Below the pieces are notes generated by a model. The model had not been told where the DNA came from. It searched no databases and saw only the letters and a list, made by a program, of their open reading frames with translations. DNA of 64,000 nucleotides from Sabellastarte sp. h YS-2021 (lineage: Eukaryota; Annelida; Polychaeta; Sabellida; Sabellidae), in NCBI GenBank assembly GCA_964017235.1, contig OZ024931.1, positions 95,498,221 through 95,562,220 on the forward strand. Direction: 5' to 3'. The translations under genes and the position numbers were made by a program. Shown here piece by piece: positions 22,365 through 34,199 of this stretch (within the stretch, counting starts at the first letter, position 1; each line of letters begins with the position of its first letter).

Positions 22365-23081
22365 GGGGCCGGTTTCATGAAAGGACTTAAGTCTGGTCTC
22401 AGGCTCAAATCTGAGACTTTGGGCTCAAATATTGTAAATATTTTGCTGAGCCTGTGGACTCAGACTCAAAGCATTTCACAAACAGGCTCAACTTGAGATT
22501 TGGCTCAGTCATGGACTCAATTTTGAGCCCACCAAGGAGGTGTCTCAAATTTTGAGTCCAAAGTTTGTCATCCAAATACTTGTGTATAAAGCAATATAAC
22601 TTGCATGAAAATGAATTTGTTGAATCTTGAAATATTATATTTTTATTTTGCTTACTAATTACAACTACATATTCAATATTCATAATAAGAAAAGTCAATG
22701 GAATTGACATGCTTTTTTGCTCATTGTCAAGTGACTAGTCTCAAGTGGGGACTCAAAGCTTGACTCGGTCTCAGTTGAGTTTCAAACAATTGGCTTGTTA
22801 CCAATAATATTATATCAATTTTTTTCATGTGTTATCAGTGTTAATGCAATTTAAATCGATAATGACGATGAAATAAATGCACTTGCATAAAAAACAAACC
22901 AAGGAAGCGTCTTAAATTAAATTTAAAAGTTGAGACTATGACTTGAGACCAGTCTCAGCTGAGTCACCTTTTGTGAAATCAATTTGAGCCAAAAACTCAG
23001 CCAAGACAAAAGTCTCAGATTTGAGACCAAGACTCAGCCCAAAACTGGTCTCAAACTGAGACTTTTCATGAAACCGGCCCC
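22365..23081. mobile_element. Inverted-repeat (MITE-like) element 1, 717 bp
   Basis: Begins GGGGCCGGTTTCATGAAA and ends with the exact complement. The interior is rich in TGAGACT/AGTCTCA words and has no coding capacity. It splits ORF2 of the Ngaro-like element and abuts element 2 with a single base between them. Confidence 0.9.
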
Positions 23082-23082
23082 A

Positions 23083-24163
23083 GGGCCCGTATTCACTAAA
23101 CCTCCTATATTTTTAAGGTCCCTTTATTAAAGGAAGGTGAAAAATCTCCTTTGGTAAGGTGACCTTTAAATTGCTATTCACTAAACCTCCTTTGTGGTTT
23201 CCTTACCAAAGGAGACCTTAAATAAAGGATCCTTTATTAAAGGAGAGCATCCAGTCATCTGATTGGTTAAAAACGTTTGTTCATAAAGGCTCCTTTATCT
23301 TTCCCTTACTTTTGTATTTTCTTTTTTTCATGTATATTATTAGTATAATATTATTGTTATGATGTGTTTTCTTTTGCCGTTTAAGATGATATTCATATTT
23401 TAAGAAATAAATATCTAACTTTTAAAGATTTTTGTATTGCATATGTATTGCAGATTAAAGAATGCAGTTTTTATATTCACTGGTGGCCATGCTTTTTGAC
23501 ATGCTTTTTCACATCTTCTCATTAAATATTCATACAATTTAACCCATAAATCGTACAAAATGGTGGGTAATAAAAGTAAAACATCCCTCATCAGATATAC
23601 ACAGAAAAGATATGTATCACTCATTAAGATAAACAATATAATAGTCATTTGGGAAGTTTTCCTATTGTGGTAATATCCACTTTTCATACAAATATTGTGA
23701 CACACATCAAATACATTTTCATTGGATTTGACCACATATTAACTGAATATCCCAAAAATTTCAAAGAAAGACGTATGGTGATATAAATGATGTAGTATCG
23801 ACAAAAAAGGTGCAAATGTCATAACATTTCACCAATTACCTCAATTTTTACGTAAAAAGTCAAACCACCAAAACTCCCCTTTATGATAAAGGTAGTCACA
23901 CACTTACCTTGAAAATTAAGGGAAAAAAACCAAGGATTCCTCAGTAAAGGAAGGTTAGTGAATATCAAAATTCAAGATTCCCTTGAAAGTTAAGGATTTC
24001 CTAGATTTTTAAGGTTTCCTTGAAAGTCGAGGAAAGAAAGTTAGGCTCCTTTGTTTGAGGGAAGTTTAATGAATACAAAAACAAAGGAAGGGGCAAGAAA
24101 TAAAGGAAATCCTTACTTTTTAAGGGTTCCTTGGAATAAAGGAGGTTTAGTGAATACGGGCCC
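23083..24163. mobile_element. Inverted-repeat (MITE-like) element 2, 1081 bp
   Basis: Begins GGGCCCGTATTCACTAAACC and ends with its complement (perfect for at least 23 bp). Subterminal parts carry many AAAGGAG/CTCCTTT and TTAAGG words in both orientations. No coding capacity. It is directly adjacent to element 1. Confidence 0.9.
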
Positions 24164-25747
24164 TGATGTTACTCAGGCAAGCCATGCATATGGAACTGAC
24201 AATTTTCATGACAGTTCCAGTAAATCTATTGCTCAGTTTTTAAACTTATCTTTCCACGTGGATTCAAATGTTCTTGATGAGGAAGTTACCTCAGGTCAGG
24301 GGGGTGGGGAAAAAGTAATTGATGATCACGTGACTTTTTCGCAATTGCCTGAAAACGGAAACTGTAATCCTGATAATAGCAAAGAAGTAGACAGTGAACC
24401 ATCTAATGGGGCCTGTAATCTTACCGGAATGAGCATTGAAAAGAAACGTTGTATATCACAGACTGGGGGATACTTTGGTTTTGTACCTGATACGCCCCTT
24501 CAGTTATATGAAGGTCCTTTAATTAAATGGATGGAAATCCCTACTATTTTACAAGCTCATGACTTAGTTAAAATAGTGGTACACATAACTACCTTAAGTG
24601 TAGGATACCAGTCAATTCTCACTTGAACATAAACAGATGGCAATACCATCTAAAAGAGTATTGGGACCAGCAGATAGTGGATTTACTTCACTATGGTTTC
24701 CCTTTGGACTTTGATAGAAATTGTCTTCTTATATCCACACATGACAACCATACTTCAGCTATCAATGACATTGAACATGTTAGGCGTTATGTGGAGGAAG
24801 AGCTTCAGTATGGGGCCATAATTGGCCCATTTGATATACTTCCATGCCCATTACATACTTCTCCGTTAATGACTAGAGCAAAACAAGACTCAGATAAAAA
24901 ACGAACAATTATGGACTTGAGTTGGCCTCCTAATTTTTCGGTTAATGCTGGGGTTAAGAGAGACATCTACTTAAATACTATTTACTCACTTCATTACCCT
25001 TCTATTGACAATATTACAGATTCCTTGGTGAAGTTAGGCCCTGCTGCTCAGCTATTTAAAATAGATATCAGCCGAGCCTTTCGCTATTTGAGGGTAGACC
25101 CAGCAGACATTGACCTATTCGGTTTTCAAGTTGACCAGCGTCATTATATTGACGTTTCGACGCCCTTCGGATTTCGTCATGGGTCTTTATTTTTTCAGAG
25201 GTGTTCTGACACAATTAGGTATATCATGACGTCACATGGTCATACAGGTTTGTTGAATTACATAGACGACCTCATATATACTGGCCTTCCCTCTGAAATT
25301 CATAATTCTTACCAATTTTTATTAAATTTGTTGCAGGAGCTTGGCTTAGATATAAGTACCAAAAAGCTAGTTTCACCAGCTACATTGGTTACTTGTCTTG
25401 GGATATTAGTGGATTCGGTTAATAGAACCATATCAATACCACAGGAAAAACTCCAAGAAATTGCAAAAACATGCAAAAAATGGTCTACCAAGACATATTG
25501 TAGCAAAACTGATCTGCAATCATTATTGGGACTACTTCTTTATATTACCAAGTGCGTCAAGCCAGCCAGATTTTTTCTGAATAGAATACTCCAGCTTCTC
25601 AGAGACAATAATAATGCTAGGAAAATACTTTTAACTGAAGAATTTTTTCTGGATCTTGGCTGGTTTGACGCCTTTCTTGAACATTATAATGGAGTTACAT
25701 ATTATGACCAATCTGTCATTCCCAAATGCATCTTGATGCCTCATTAA
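24164..25747 (+). pseudogene. Ngaro-like ORF2 continuation and reverse transcriptase
   Basis: 24164-24626 continues the linker (DVTQASHAYGTDNFHD onward). At about 24620 the frame changes and the RT begins: NRWQYHLKEYWDQQIVDLL, then GFPLDFDRN, RTIMDLSWPP, IDISRAFRYLRVDP, FGFRHGS and the palm LLNYIDDLIY (YIDD at 25259-25270), followed by LCLG-type LGILVDS and the thumb. These are hallmarks of DIRS-order RTs. A stop at 25745 separates RT from RNase H by a small frame change. Both palm aspartates are intact. Confidence 0.85.
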
Positions 25748-26175
25748 CAGGTTTGGGTGCTGTATTTGGAAATATGGTCTATAATCTTCCATTACCTAAA
25801 GGCCACATGGGCTATAATATAGTCCAATTGGAAATATTAAATATAGTGGTTGCTTGCAAAGTTTGGGCCAATCATTGGTCCAACAAAAGAATAAAAATTT
25901 GGTGTGATAACCAAGCAGTGGTAGAAGTGTTAACTACTGGTAGATGTAGAGACAGAACCCTGGCTGTATGTGCCAGAAACATATGGCTTATATCTGCTAT
26001 GTATAATTTTCACCTTCAGATTCAACACATATCGGGCCATACAAATGTTACTGCAGATTTGTTATCTAGATGGACAAACTCGACTAGTGACAATGCTAGG
26101 CTACAAGCTTTAGTCCCAAACTGCGTGTGGATCCCCACACATATAGACTTGACATTATTAAATTATTATATATGA
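25726..26175 (+). pseudogene. Ngaro-like RNase H
   Basis: Encodes HLDASLTGLGAVF (first Asp), QLEILNIVVA (Glu), WCDNQAVVEVL (second Asp) and HISGHTNVTADLLSR (His and last Asp), the full RNase H catalytic set. The frame differs by one from the preceding RT and overlaps it by 22 bp, so either a programmed shift or, more likely, a disabling indel joins them. The end overlaps the recombinase frame. Confidence 0.8.
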
Positions 26176-27185
26176 TTCTCACATATATATTTTTTTGTAT
26201 ATTTTTAGCCCTTCCTTCACAAGCAGCCCGGCTGGCCACCTTGGCTTCAGACAGGTTGTTAGATGGCTTCAGGTCTGCCACAAAACGCCAATACACAAGG
26301 ATGTGGCTTGACTTCCAATCCTTCCAGGTGGCGGCCGGGGTGCCACTACATCAGGTAGATGTGTTTATTCTGTTATCATTTATGGAATATCTTGTGCAAA
26401 ATTCTCAATCACAACGAAATATTGCCAATTATATGGCTGGTCTCAGGGCCTTTCACATCATTCATGGTTTGAATACTACTCCTTTCATAGATGAACGCAT
26501 GTCCTTGTATTTGAAATCACTGAAATTGCAAGCTCCATTAGCTCCTCCCAGGCGCTCTTCATTAGATAGACACCTCCTACAGAACATCCTTCAGGCATGT
26601 GAAAAGTTCAGATTTCCATCCATATTCAAACCATTATACTTATTGTCTTTCTTTTCCTTTTTACGCCTATCCAACATTCTGCCTCATTCTGTAGCAAGTT
26701 TCGACCATACCAAGCATTTAGCCCGAGGTGACTACATTTCCACACCAAATGGAGCTGTTCTTTTAATTAAATGGTCAAAAACCTTACAAAACAGAAAATA
26801 TATTGTCACTCTCCCCATTCCTTCTCTAGGAGAATCTCATTTGTGCCCTATTGTGGCCCTAGACAGCATGACCCGGTTATACCCGGTTTCTGACAATGAA
26901 CCACTTTTTGTTATCCCCAGAATACAGGGTCTGCTTCCCTTGACAGACTCGGTTGCTCGCAAACACCTTAAAGATATTTCCAACCACTTAGGTCTTTCAA
27001 AAACACTTACATTCCATGATTTTTGAAGGGCAGGTGCCTCTTGGGCATTCCAGAATGGTGTGCCTCTTGAACACATCATGAAGCATGGCACTTGGCGATC
27101 GGACGCCATATGGTTGTACCTGCCTTCTGCCCCTTCCCTTGAATCCCCAGTGTCCAGAGCATTCAAGGCTGCCCTACACACCTAA
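26127..27185 (+). pseudogene. Ngaro-like tyrosine recombinase with a stop at the catalytic HxxR arginine
   Basis: The N-terminal SAM-like part has TKRQYTRMWLDFQSF. The catalytic half has box-I arginine in FFSFLRLSNILP (about 26660-26690) and a Lys-bearing strand (LLIKWSKTLQNR). The HxxR motif follows: His at 27015-27017, but its Arg codon is TGA (27024-27026). Beyond the stop the frame stays open through GASWAFQNGVPLEHIMKHGTW and reaches the nucleophile Tyr (27117-27119) and a natural stop near 27183. The enzyme would insert a circular element DNA. A CGA-to-TGA transition explains the break. Otherwise the domain is well preserved. Confidence 0.85.
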
Positions 27186-27902
27186 CTTTATACTTGGTGC
27201 TTGGGTGATATCAACACCTTTTTCATAACCATATTTTAACATAATTCTGTAAATATAAGGTCCTATACATGACCTTTGACCTTGGGCCCATTACTCCAAG
27301 GTCGTACACAGTACAGTGTTCACTTAAAGGTCGTAGTCACAACTATCCACCTAGGTCTGTCAGGACCTGTATGTGTTCATATCTTCCTGTGTATAGTTTC
27401 TTGTAAAGTAACATCTATATGATATCATAGTCACTTTTGTGGATTATGACCTTTAAACTTAGTGACCTTCAGGGTCATGTGCTTTTATTCGGTAACATCA
27501 TTGAAAAAGGTAGAATAACTTTCAAAACACACTGAAGAGTGAGGCCTGGTGGCTTTATATATCTGACAAGAATTTGTGTGGGGACTTTTCCTTTTCACCT
27601 TAGTTTGACTTTCACAGTGACCTTTTCGGGCTGCTGTGACCTTTGACCTGCCCCTTTTGACCTCTGGAATGGTAACCTTGTATTGGGTTCAATTCATGAC
27701 CTTTGATCTGGCAGGTCAGATTTCTAAAGTCATAAATTCATTCTTCTTGTAATCATATTTGCCTTCCAGGTCTCACTCTCTAGTAGGAGGTTATAATATT
27801 AAAGTCATTATATATTTTACAATATTTTATTGTGCCATACTAAAAAGTAGTTTATATATTTATAAACCCAATACATGGTGTTTTATTTCATTTGGCCACT
27901 AG
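27186..27902. other. Ngaro-like 3' noncoding region with many AGGTCA half-sites
   Basis: Noncoding. TGACCTTTGACCT (complement of a DR1 AGGTCA-A-AGGTCA) occurs near 27278 and 27638, with further single half-sites at about 27328, 27472, 27655 and 27700. It probably contains the terminal repeats of the element, but none was paired with the 5' end. Confidence 0.5.
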
Positions 27903-28423
27903 GGTGCTGAGAATACTATCGAGTTATATATTTCATTTCAAGCTAGTACTCCCCACAATCGAATTGAGTCTTACAAAATGTCAAAATTGCAAGCAAACCT
28001 TGGATGGAAGGCCATGTTGACTTCTGTGGGCCTTTTCCAACAAAATATTTGATAGTAGTGGTGCGTGAATATACACACTACCCAATTGTTGAAATTCTAA
28101 AGTTAGTTTCACACAGGTGTGTTATTCCAAAGTAGGGTCAAATCTTTTCAATGTTTTCAGTCCCTGAAGTAGTGAAAGCTGATAATTGACCCCCAGTTTT
28201 AAGTGATAACTTCAGGCAGTTGTCAGCTATCTAGAATTTCATCATTGCAAAATTATACATCAATGGCCTAGAGCCCATGCTGAAGCTGAATACTTCTTGG
28301 AAACACTCTCCATGATTATAAGAGCAGCAGTTACAGATAATGTGGACTGGAGTCAAAACATAAACGTTTTCTTATCAAATAATCCAGTAACACCTAACTG
28401 CAGTACCAATGTAAACTCTGAAA
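27903..28423 (+). pseudogene. Ty3/gypsy B integrase core, continued
   Basis: Resumes with GAENTIE and FQASTPHNRIE (zinc-region end), then a catalytic core: VDFCGPFPT (first Asp), VVVREYTHYPIVEI, FSMFSVPEVVKADN (second Asp) and AVTDNVDWSQNINVFL. Stops and frame changes are present. It is interrupted at about 28424 by inverted-repeat element 3. Confidence 0.8.
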
Positions 28424-29654
28424 GTACACCCCCTTCATTTTATACCAGGGTAAACTCTGGGGGACCTCCAAAATCTACCCCAGGTAGATTCTGGTGGCCT
28501 CCCAGAGTATATTCCACCTTCCCATATTATACCCCAGGGTAGATATTAGGAGGGCTCACAGAATCTACCTCCTCTTCTTAGTTAATACAGGTAATTGATT
28601 ATTTATGTGGATATGTATTTAATCTTTTTAAAATTGGTCACAGAGAAATGAATTCATGTAACCTTTATATTTATATGATGTACACAACTGTTTATGCAAA
28701 TAATTCTATATTGAAAGTGTTAAATCCTATTAGGCTGTTAAATTGATGGAACCCATTTTTAGATACACTGAGGCCCTGAAGGCCCTGAAGGTGTAATAGA
28801 ACTGTTGATGTTTCCGGGTGTCTAGCTTCTACTTAACCCAAATAATCAAATCAAAGGAACCACTGCACTTTCATTGACACTGAGGCCCTGTTCAACTAAT
28901 CCCAATTTATGAAATCAAAAGAATAACTAAGCTCTTGAGGTACACTGAGGCCCAGCTACAACAAATCCCAATTTATGACATCAAAATAACAACCAGATTT
29001 TTATGTACTCTGGAGCCCTGCTTCAACTAACCCTATTCAATCAAATCAAAGGAATAACTACACTCGTGGTGTGGAAAATGAAGCATTTTATTCAGAAGTC
29101 TTAATTGGTGAATTCAAAGAATAACTGAAATAGTTGATTGCTCTCACAAATAGATGTGAATCAGTGATATAAATACAATTAAATTCTATTACTGTAAGGT
29201 AAACTGTAATTACAATATGCAGGATTTATTTTAAAATATATATAAACACATCATTTCGCCCCCAGTATTATCACTTTTCATACTCCAAAATGGATGACCA
29301 TTGTATGCAGATTTTTTGAAATATTCTAGCTCTACAAATAGAGTAATAAGATAGATAAAATAGACAATTTTTTTATACTGACACGTACTGTTGTAAATGT
29401 ATTACACAAATATATTACAGACAGCCTCAAAAGGCTGATAAGTCAGTTTCAAATAATGAGTTTAAAAATATGTGGGTATTATGTTGTGTGCAAACAAAAG
29501 AGTAAAACCATGTACAGTGCACAAAGCTGGGAAGAGGGGTAGATTCTGGTGGGGCCCAGAATCTACCCCCGGGGTATACTTTGGAATCTGCCCAGGGTAG
29601 ATTCTGAGTGCTCCCAGAATCTATCCGAGTATAAAATAAGGAGGGGGGGTGCAT
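28424..29654. mobile_element. Inverted-repeat (MITE-like) element 3, about 1.23 kb, in gypsy B integrase
   Basis: The left end CACCCCCTTCATTTTATACC pairs imperfectly with the right end (29610-29652), followed inwards by repeated AGATTCTGG/CCAGAATCT words on both sides. The interior holds a short tandem array (28765-29062) and no gene. Confidence 0.75.
28765..29062. repeat. About four imperfect ~80-bp tandem units
   Basis: ACTGAGGCCCTG followed by CAACTAATCCCAATTTATG and ATCAAAAGAATAACTA recurs at about 28767, 28878, 28947 and 29010 within element 3. Confidence 0.65.
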
Positions 29655-30000
29655 AATCTGAGCTCTTACACTGGAGCAACTCGAGCTGAGTTACTGTTCA
29701 ACAGACCATTTCAAACAAAACGTCCACAGGCACCACAATGAAAAATTACCAAGAATGCTCAAATAAAACAAACAGAAAAACTGTGGAGAGGAGGTTCTAA
29801 CACAATCATCCATAAAACTTGATGGCACAGTACTTGTTACGCAGCCAAAGCAAAATAAACTTTCAATCCCATTCAATTCAAGACCTAACGAAGTTGCAGA
29901 CAAAAAGGATTCAATGATAACTTCAAAAAGGCCGATAATCATGTGGACAATTGCTACAAGCATCCACAGAGAAACAAAAAAACGACAGTAAAGTTAAAAG
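29655..30000 (+). pseudogene. Ty3/gypsy B integrase C-terminal part
   Basis: Frames give ELLLFNRPFQTKRPQAPQ (about 29680-29730) and, further on, a lysine-rich stretch matching the ...PKQNKLS-x-PFN and VADKKDSMIT-type C-terminal domain in a shifted frame (29830-29930). Many indels. It is the last recognised part of gypsy B. No LTR was identified downstream. Confidence 0.65.
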
Positions 30001-30780
30001 ATTATGTTGTTGGACAATTAATATCAAAGTAAAAATATGTAAACACTGAAATAATGAATTTATGTGAGCTGGTTTAAAGGAATTTTTCCAAATTATTACA
30101 ATTAAAAAGAAAAAGAGGGAAGGAACTCTCTTTTCAATAATGTACAAAGAATAGTGCTAAAAGTAAAAAATACACAATTTTCAAGAGGGTTACTATGACT
30201 ACCACTCTGGGTCAGCTTGTACAAACAACAACTTGTCAACATAAATCAAACAAAACTTGAACTAATCCCACCATACATCATGTTTTAAGTTTTCAACTAT
30301 TACAAGAATGAGTCTAGTGAGGAAACATTAGTGCCAAAGGAAAATACTATAATCATCTACTATTATACTTTAAATATTGTATTCAAAGATTTGTACAATT
30401 TGGGGAGGGATGGGATGTGATGTTCTGATTTCAAAATGCACTCATGTATTACATTACAATAATTTGGTCTCTACAATGTTTTGATTTAAACTTTATCATT
30501 CATCTCTCTTTATCTAGAATATATCAGCTATGTACTTCAAAATGTGACTTATAAATGTGCAATGTGGAGTTTGGTATAAAGATATACTACACAAGAATAA
30601 AAGAGTCAGAGCCCTACATGCTATATAAACCCTTTCTGGCTGCTACAACTCATCAATTATGACTGCAAAGATGCCAACTACACATCTGAGATTTGCTACA
30701 GAAGCTTAAGGGCTTTAAAAAAAATTTTTTATCAGGTTTAATATTTTGAAATACATTATTTTGATTTACATTATTATTTG
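30001..30780. other. No gene seen
   Basis: AT-rich; possibly a remnant of the gypsy B 3' end. No repeat partner recognised. Confidence 0.4.
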
Positions 30781-31190
30781 CAGACAGAAAAGAAAAAACC
30801 TAAGCCCAGGACCTCCACCTGCCCTACAGCCAGCACCTTTACCACAGCCCCCCGCCACCACCCATTAGAAGAAGAAAGGCATCAAACCCCTGGGTCATGC
30901 CCTGGATCCTTCAAAAAGAAGAGAGAGGATGTTATAGAACCCTCCTGGCTGACCTAATACATACTGATATCCCAGGTTACGAGAACTTTGTTATAATGCC
31001 ATCTGCAATTTTTGACCTTATTGAGGCATTCATCCACCACCATATAAAGAAGTCAGTCACCAATTTCAGGAAGCCCTTGGAAGTAGTATTGAAACTGACA
31101 ATAACACTAAGACACCTAAGACACTAAGGCAACAGGAGAAACATACATATCCATGCCGTATCATTGGCTGGTTGGCCAAACCACTACATG
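30781..31190 (+). pseudogene. PIF/Harbinger transposase, N-terminal fragment (third copy)
   Basis: A Pro-rich leader leads into MPWILQKEERGCYRTLLADL and a DIPGYENFVIMPSAIFDLIE stretch, the same N-terminal block as the transposase at 5095. It ends in RHL-x-T followed by TYxxxxYHWL-like residues in another frame. No catalytic residues remain: the fragment stops before the DDE domain and runs into a DIRS-like fragment. Confidence 0.75.
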
Positions 31191-31559
31191 TAAATCCCAA
31201 AGCTGGCACAAGTAAATCCCCCAGATACTCCTCTTAGGCGTCATAACCTCAGTCACCAGAGCCATGAAGCCATAGAGATTAAATTTGTTTTGTACCTGCT
31301 CCCCAGGCTATCCCTGGGCACACTCCTCAAGTTTGTCTCGAACTCGGAATCCAAGTATCACTGACCAAAAAAGGCTACAAAACCCCAAAAAGCAACCTGA
31401 CAAGAGCAAACACCAACTGATCTAATATCTCGCCCCAGAAATCTTCTCCAGATCAAGAACCTAGTAGAGAAGAAGGAGAAATTAGGGAACATTGTCCCTC
31501 TATTGTGTACAGGCATTATTGACAAAAGAGAAAGCTGGAATGAAACGATAGCTTAGCTC

Positions 31560-32620
31560 TGATCCTATCATTTCTAGGGAAGTGGATATTTCTGGCCTAC
31601 CCTAGTATACTAAAGACATAGAAACATTCAGACAAGTCCTCAATATCCCTGGCCCCAGGAATAACATGCTAGTGTCTTCAAGCTCAGTCATTGGCCTAAA
31701 CCCATTGGCTCAGAAACAAGAGCTTAAGTCCTTAAGTTAAAGGACATTTTTCCTTTTTCCCTGCTAATCCCTCCTTCAAAGAGGCATTTAAAAAGTTTGA
31801 ACAGCATTTAAAAATTGTCAATCTCCCTGATGATAAATACATCAGACCTGAACCACCCACAGGAAAGTTGTATAAGATGGTAAACCTCTGCTTTGAAGAA
31901 AAGATGTAGGACTTAAATTGATACTTTGCAAAAATTTGTATCTCCCCTAGGCCCTTGGCAGCGCCTTGGGGAAAAAGCCCCCTGCACATAGTCAATTTGA
32001 ATTTGAGCACCAGGCTAAACAGTGTATCTGTATCCTCAGCTACCTTCAACAAGGTTATTTCAGAGGTTTTTTTAACCTCATCATGGAACACTGGAGGGAT
32101 AGCATTTAATCTGTTAAGTGAAGCAATGAAGGTCTCATTAGGAAAGATGCGGAGATGAGACATCTCCAACCAGACCTGGGTGAGACCAAACATCAGGAGC
32201 CCTATCCCTCTCTCATATATTCCGTTCACAGTTTGCGAAGAAAGGAGATGAATTCCTCCTCACAAAATGCCCTCCACACACAGGGCTTTAGGCCCTGTCA
32301 TAAATCAGCCGTTTTGTGGTCCCTACCGTTAGTAAAGAGGCAACTATAGAAAACACCTCTATGGTGGATGTTCTACTCCTAGTAGCAACCAGTTATATCC
32401 CTCAAACAGGAGAGCTCAAAAGATGTCGCTAATTGGGTTGTCACCTTCACATGAGACCTTCTACGGTGGTGTTTTAGTGGACCAAATCATGCGGGCTTGT
32501 CAGTGGAGGGCACATAACACCTTCATAATTTTTTTTCTCTAAAAGACTTAACCTAGTCAAAGGTCAAAGTTGGGATTTTATGTCCTGTTGAACTATCCCG
32601 TTCAACAGTCAGGGTCAGGT
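31560..32620 (+). pseudogene. DIRS-like fragment: gag remnant fused to recombinase C-terminus
   Basis: 31700-32440 reads in broken frames as a DIRS1-type gag: FKEAFKKFEQHLKIVNLPDD, a CISPRPLAAPWGKSPLH stretch and a C-terminal part with a LGETKHQEP block. 32470-32540 then encodes QIMRACQWRAHNTFI, the end of a DIRS tyrosine recombinase, with the nucleophile region decayed. RT and RNase H, which should lie between or after, are absent, so this is an internally deleted copy. The antisense frame 31732-32229 is a shadow. Confidence 0.6.
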
Positions 32621-33363
32621 CCTCAGCTTTGTTGCTTGTGGTACACGAACCACACAGAAGTGACAGCCTGTGATTAGATGCCAAACTTGCTAATCACTAG
32701 GTCAATTAGGACCTCTGACCTAGTCAGATAATGACAATAATATGTTCGTGGGTCCAGTGGTGGCAGCTCAACGAATTCTAGACATTTCCAAGAAGAATAG
32801 TCATCCTCGGGAAAAAGAAGAGGGGGCTCAGCCTCTGCAGCCAAGCCTTCCAGAATCCTACGGCCCAGGAACATTAGGTACCTCAGATACCATCACAGGA
32901 TATCTGGTAAGAGTGTCATATTACTCTATTTTGTTTATTTAATGATATTTGTTACCCAAGCTGACCGAATAATAATAATAATATAATAATAAATTTTAAT
33001 TGTTAGTTAGTGATTATGAGAGGCAAATTACATAAATGACATGTCAAACTTGGGTGGCTTGCATTCATGAATAGTCAAGCCTTGGCAAGCTACTTCTGAA
33101 TAGAGAGCAAAATTAGTCTCACCTATGCCTTCAAAGTCGAGATATCCAGAATGCAACTGTACTGTCTTCTGTTTGTGACTATCATTGAATTATTTTGGCT
33201 ATTACAGTGCCTGGTTAACTGTATTTGGGACTCAAACTTCTAATCAATACACAACATGAAAAACAAGAAAACAATACATCCAGTCTCCGCTATAATGCTT
33301 CTGCCAAGTGGCTGGATTCAGCAGTTAGTCCCAGATGGTAAGAAAATGTAGTGCAATAAAATT
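32621..33363. other. No gene seen; AAT microsatellite at 32968-32997
   Basis: Unannotated intergenic sequence with an (AAT)n tract. It may contain the terminal region of the DIRS-like fragment. Confidence 0.4.
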
Positions 33364-33674
33364 AAAAGGTATTTAATTGGAAATTTAAGTTACTTAAATG
33401 CAGCTTTTATTAGCTACCATGGGGGACTAAAGAGAGTGCTGCCCTACCTCCCCACTATATTACAGATGAAGGGTAGTGCAAAATTCCAACTTGAAGAAGG
33501 GAGTATGTTATATGTCACTAGGTCACCTTGGACTGCTAGTGCCCTCTAGCGGGCAGTTAGCCCTTTTTTGAGTTGGCTGGACCGCAAGCAGCCTTACAAG
33601 AATAGCACTTAGGCCCAGATGTTACTAATAAAACTACATTTAAGTAACTAAACTTTTCAATTAAATACCTTTCA
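33364..33674. mobile_element. Short inverted-repeat element, about 310 bp
   Basis: AAAGGTATTTAATTGGAAA at the left and its near-complement at 33655-33674 are continued by AAGTTACTTAAATG / CATTTAAGTAACT. The arms total about 40 bp with a ~230-bp spacer. It could be a small MITE or a terminal repeat of the neighbouring DIRS-like fragment. Confidence 0.65.
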
Positions 33675-34199
33675 TGAGTATAAGTGAAGTTTTATCAGTA
33701 GTGTAATGTAGGTCAGAGCAAATTAAAAGAAGTGCATATCCTTCTTTGTTCTATATAAGTTTAAAGATACACATTGTACAATAAGCTGGTTATACACTTT
33801 TGGGGGTTGTTTCAATATCATATTATACCTCACTATTCTCCACTACTAAATTATCGGTATAATAATTACAATAATGTCATATATTTTCTTTGATGTTCTG
33901 GTATTTCAAAAGTTATGTCTCAATGCACGTTACTCCAGTTGTCCTTGAAGGATATATCCATTTGCATCATCCCAATCATCACTGAACAAGTTCAGAGTAA
34001 GATAGAAATACATATTTATTTATTTATTCAAAACAGCCTATGGTATTGGATTGCCATATCTACCAAGTTTTAGTTCTTGTAGATCGTTTGATTGGTTCTT
34101 TTTGGATTGCTGAAGTCTCTTTTTGGATTGCTGAAGTCATTGTTAACTGTTTTTGATAGCTATCTTGCTATGGCACAGATGCTGTTCTATCTTGTATCT
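33675..34199. other. No gene seen
   Basis: Contains a small local duplication, TTTTTGGATTGCTGAAGTC, at about 34099 and 34119. Confidence 0.4.

Larger units (their letters stand above)
20350..27902 (+). mobile_element. Tyrosine-recombinase (DIRS order, Ngaro-like) retrotransposon inserted in gypsy B
   Basis: Order of coding parts: gag-like ORF1, ORF2 running into RT-RNase H, then a tyrosine recombinase, with no methyltransferase region between RNase H and recombinase. That order matches Ngaro rather than DIRS1 or PAT. The gypsy B integrase reads on sensibly from KVWFPS-IYVLV (20349) to GAENTIE (27903). GGTG is present at both junctions. No target duplication beyond this is seen, as expected for recombinase-mediated insertion. 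Two other elements (22365-24163) are nested inside. Split direct repeats, diagnostic for Ngaro, were not identified. Confidence 0.75.

Noticed and set aside
31732..32229. 165-residue minus-strand open frame
   Set aside because: Antisense of the DIRS-like gag fragment, whose sense strand carries the family signatures.
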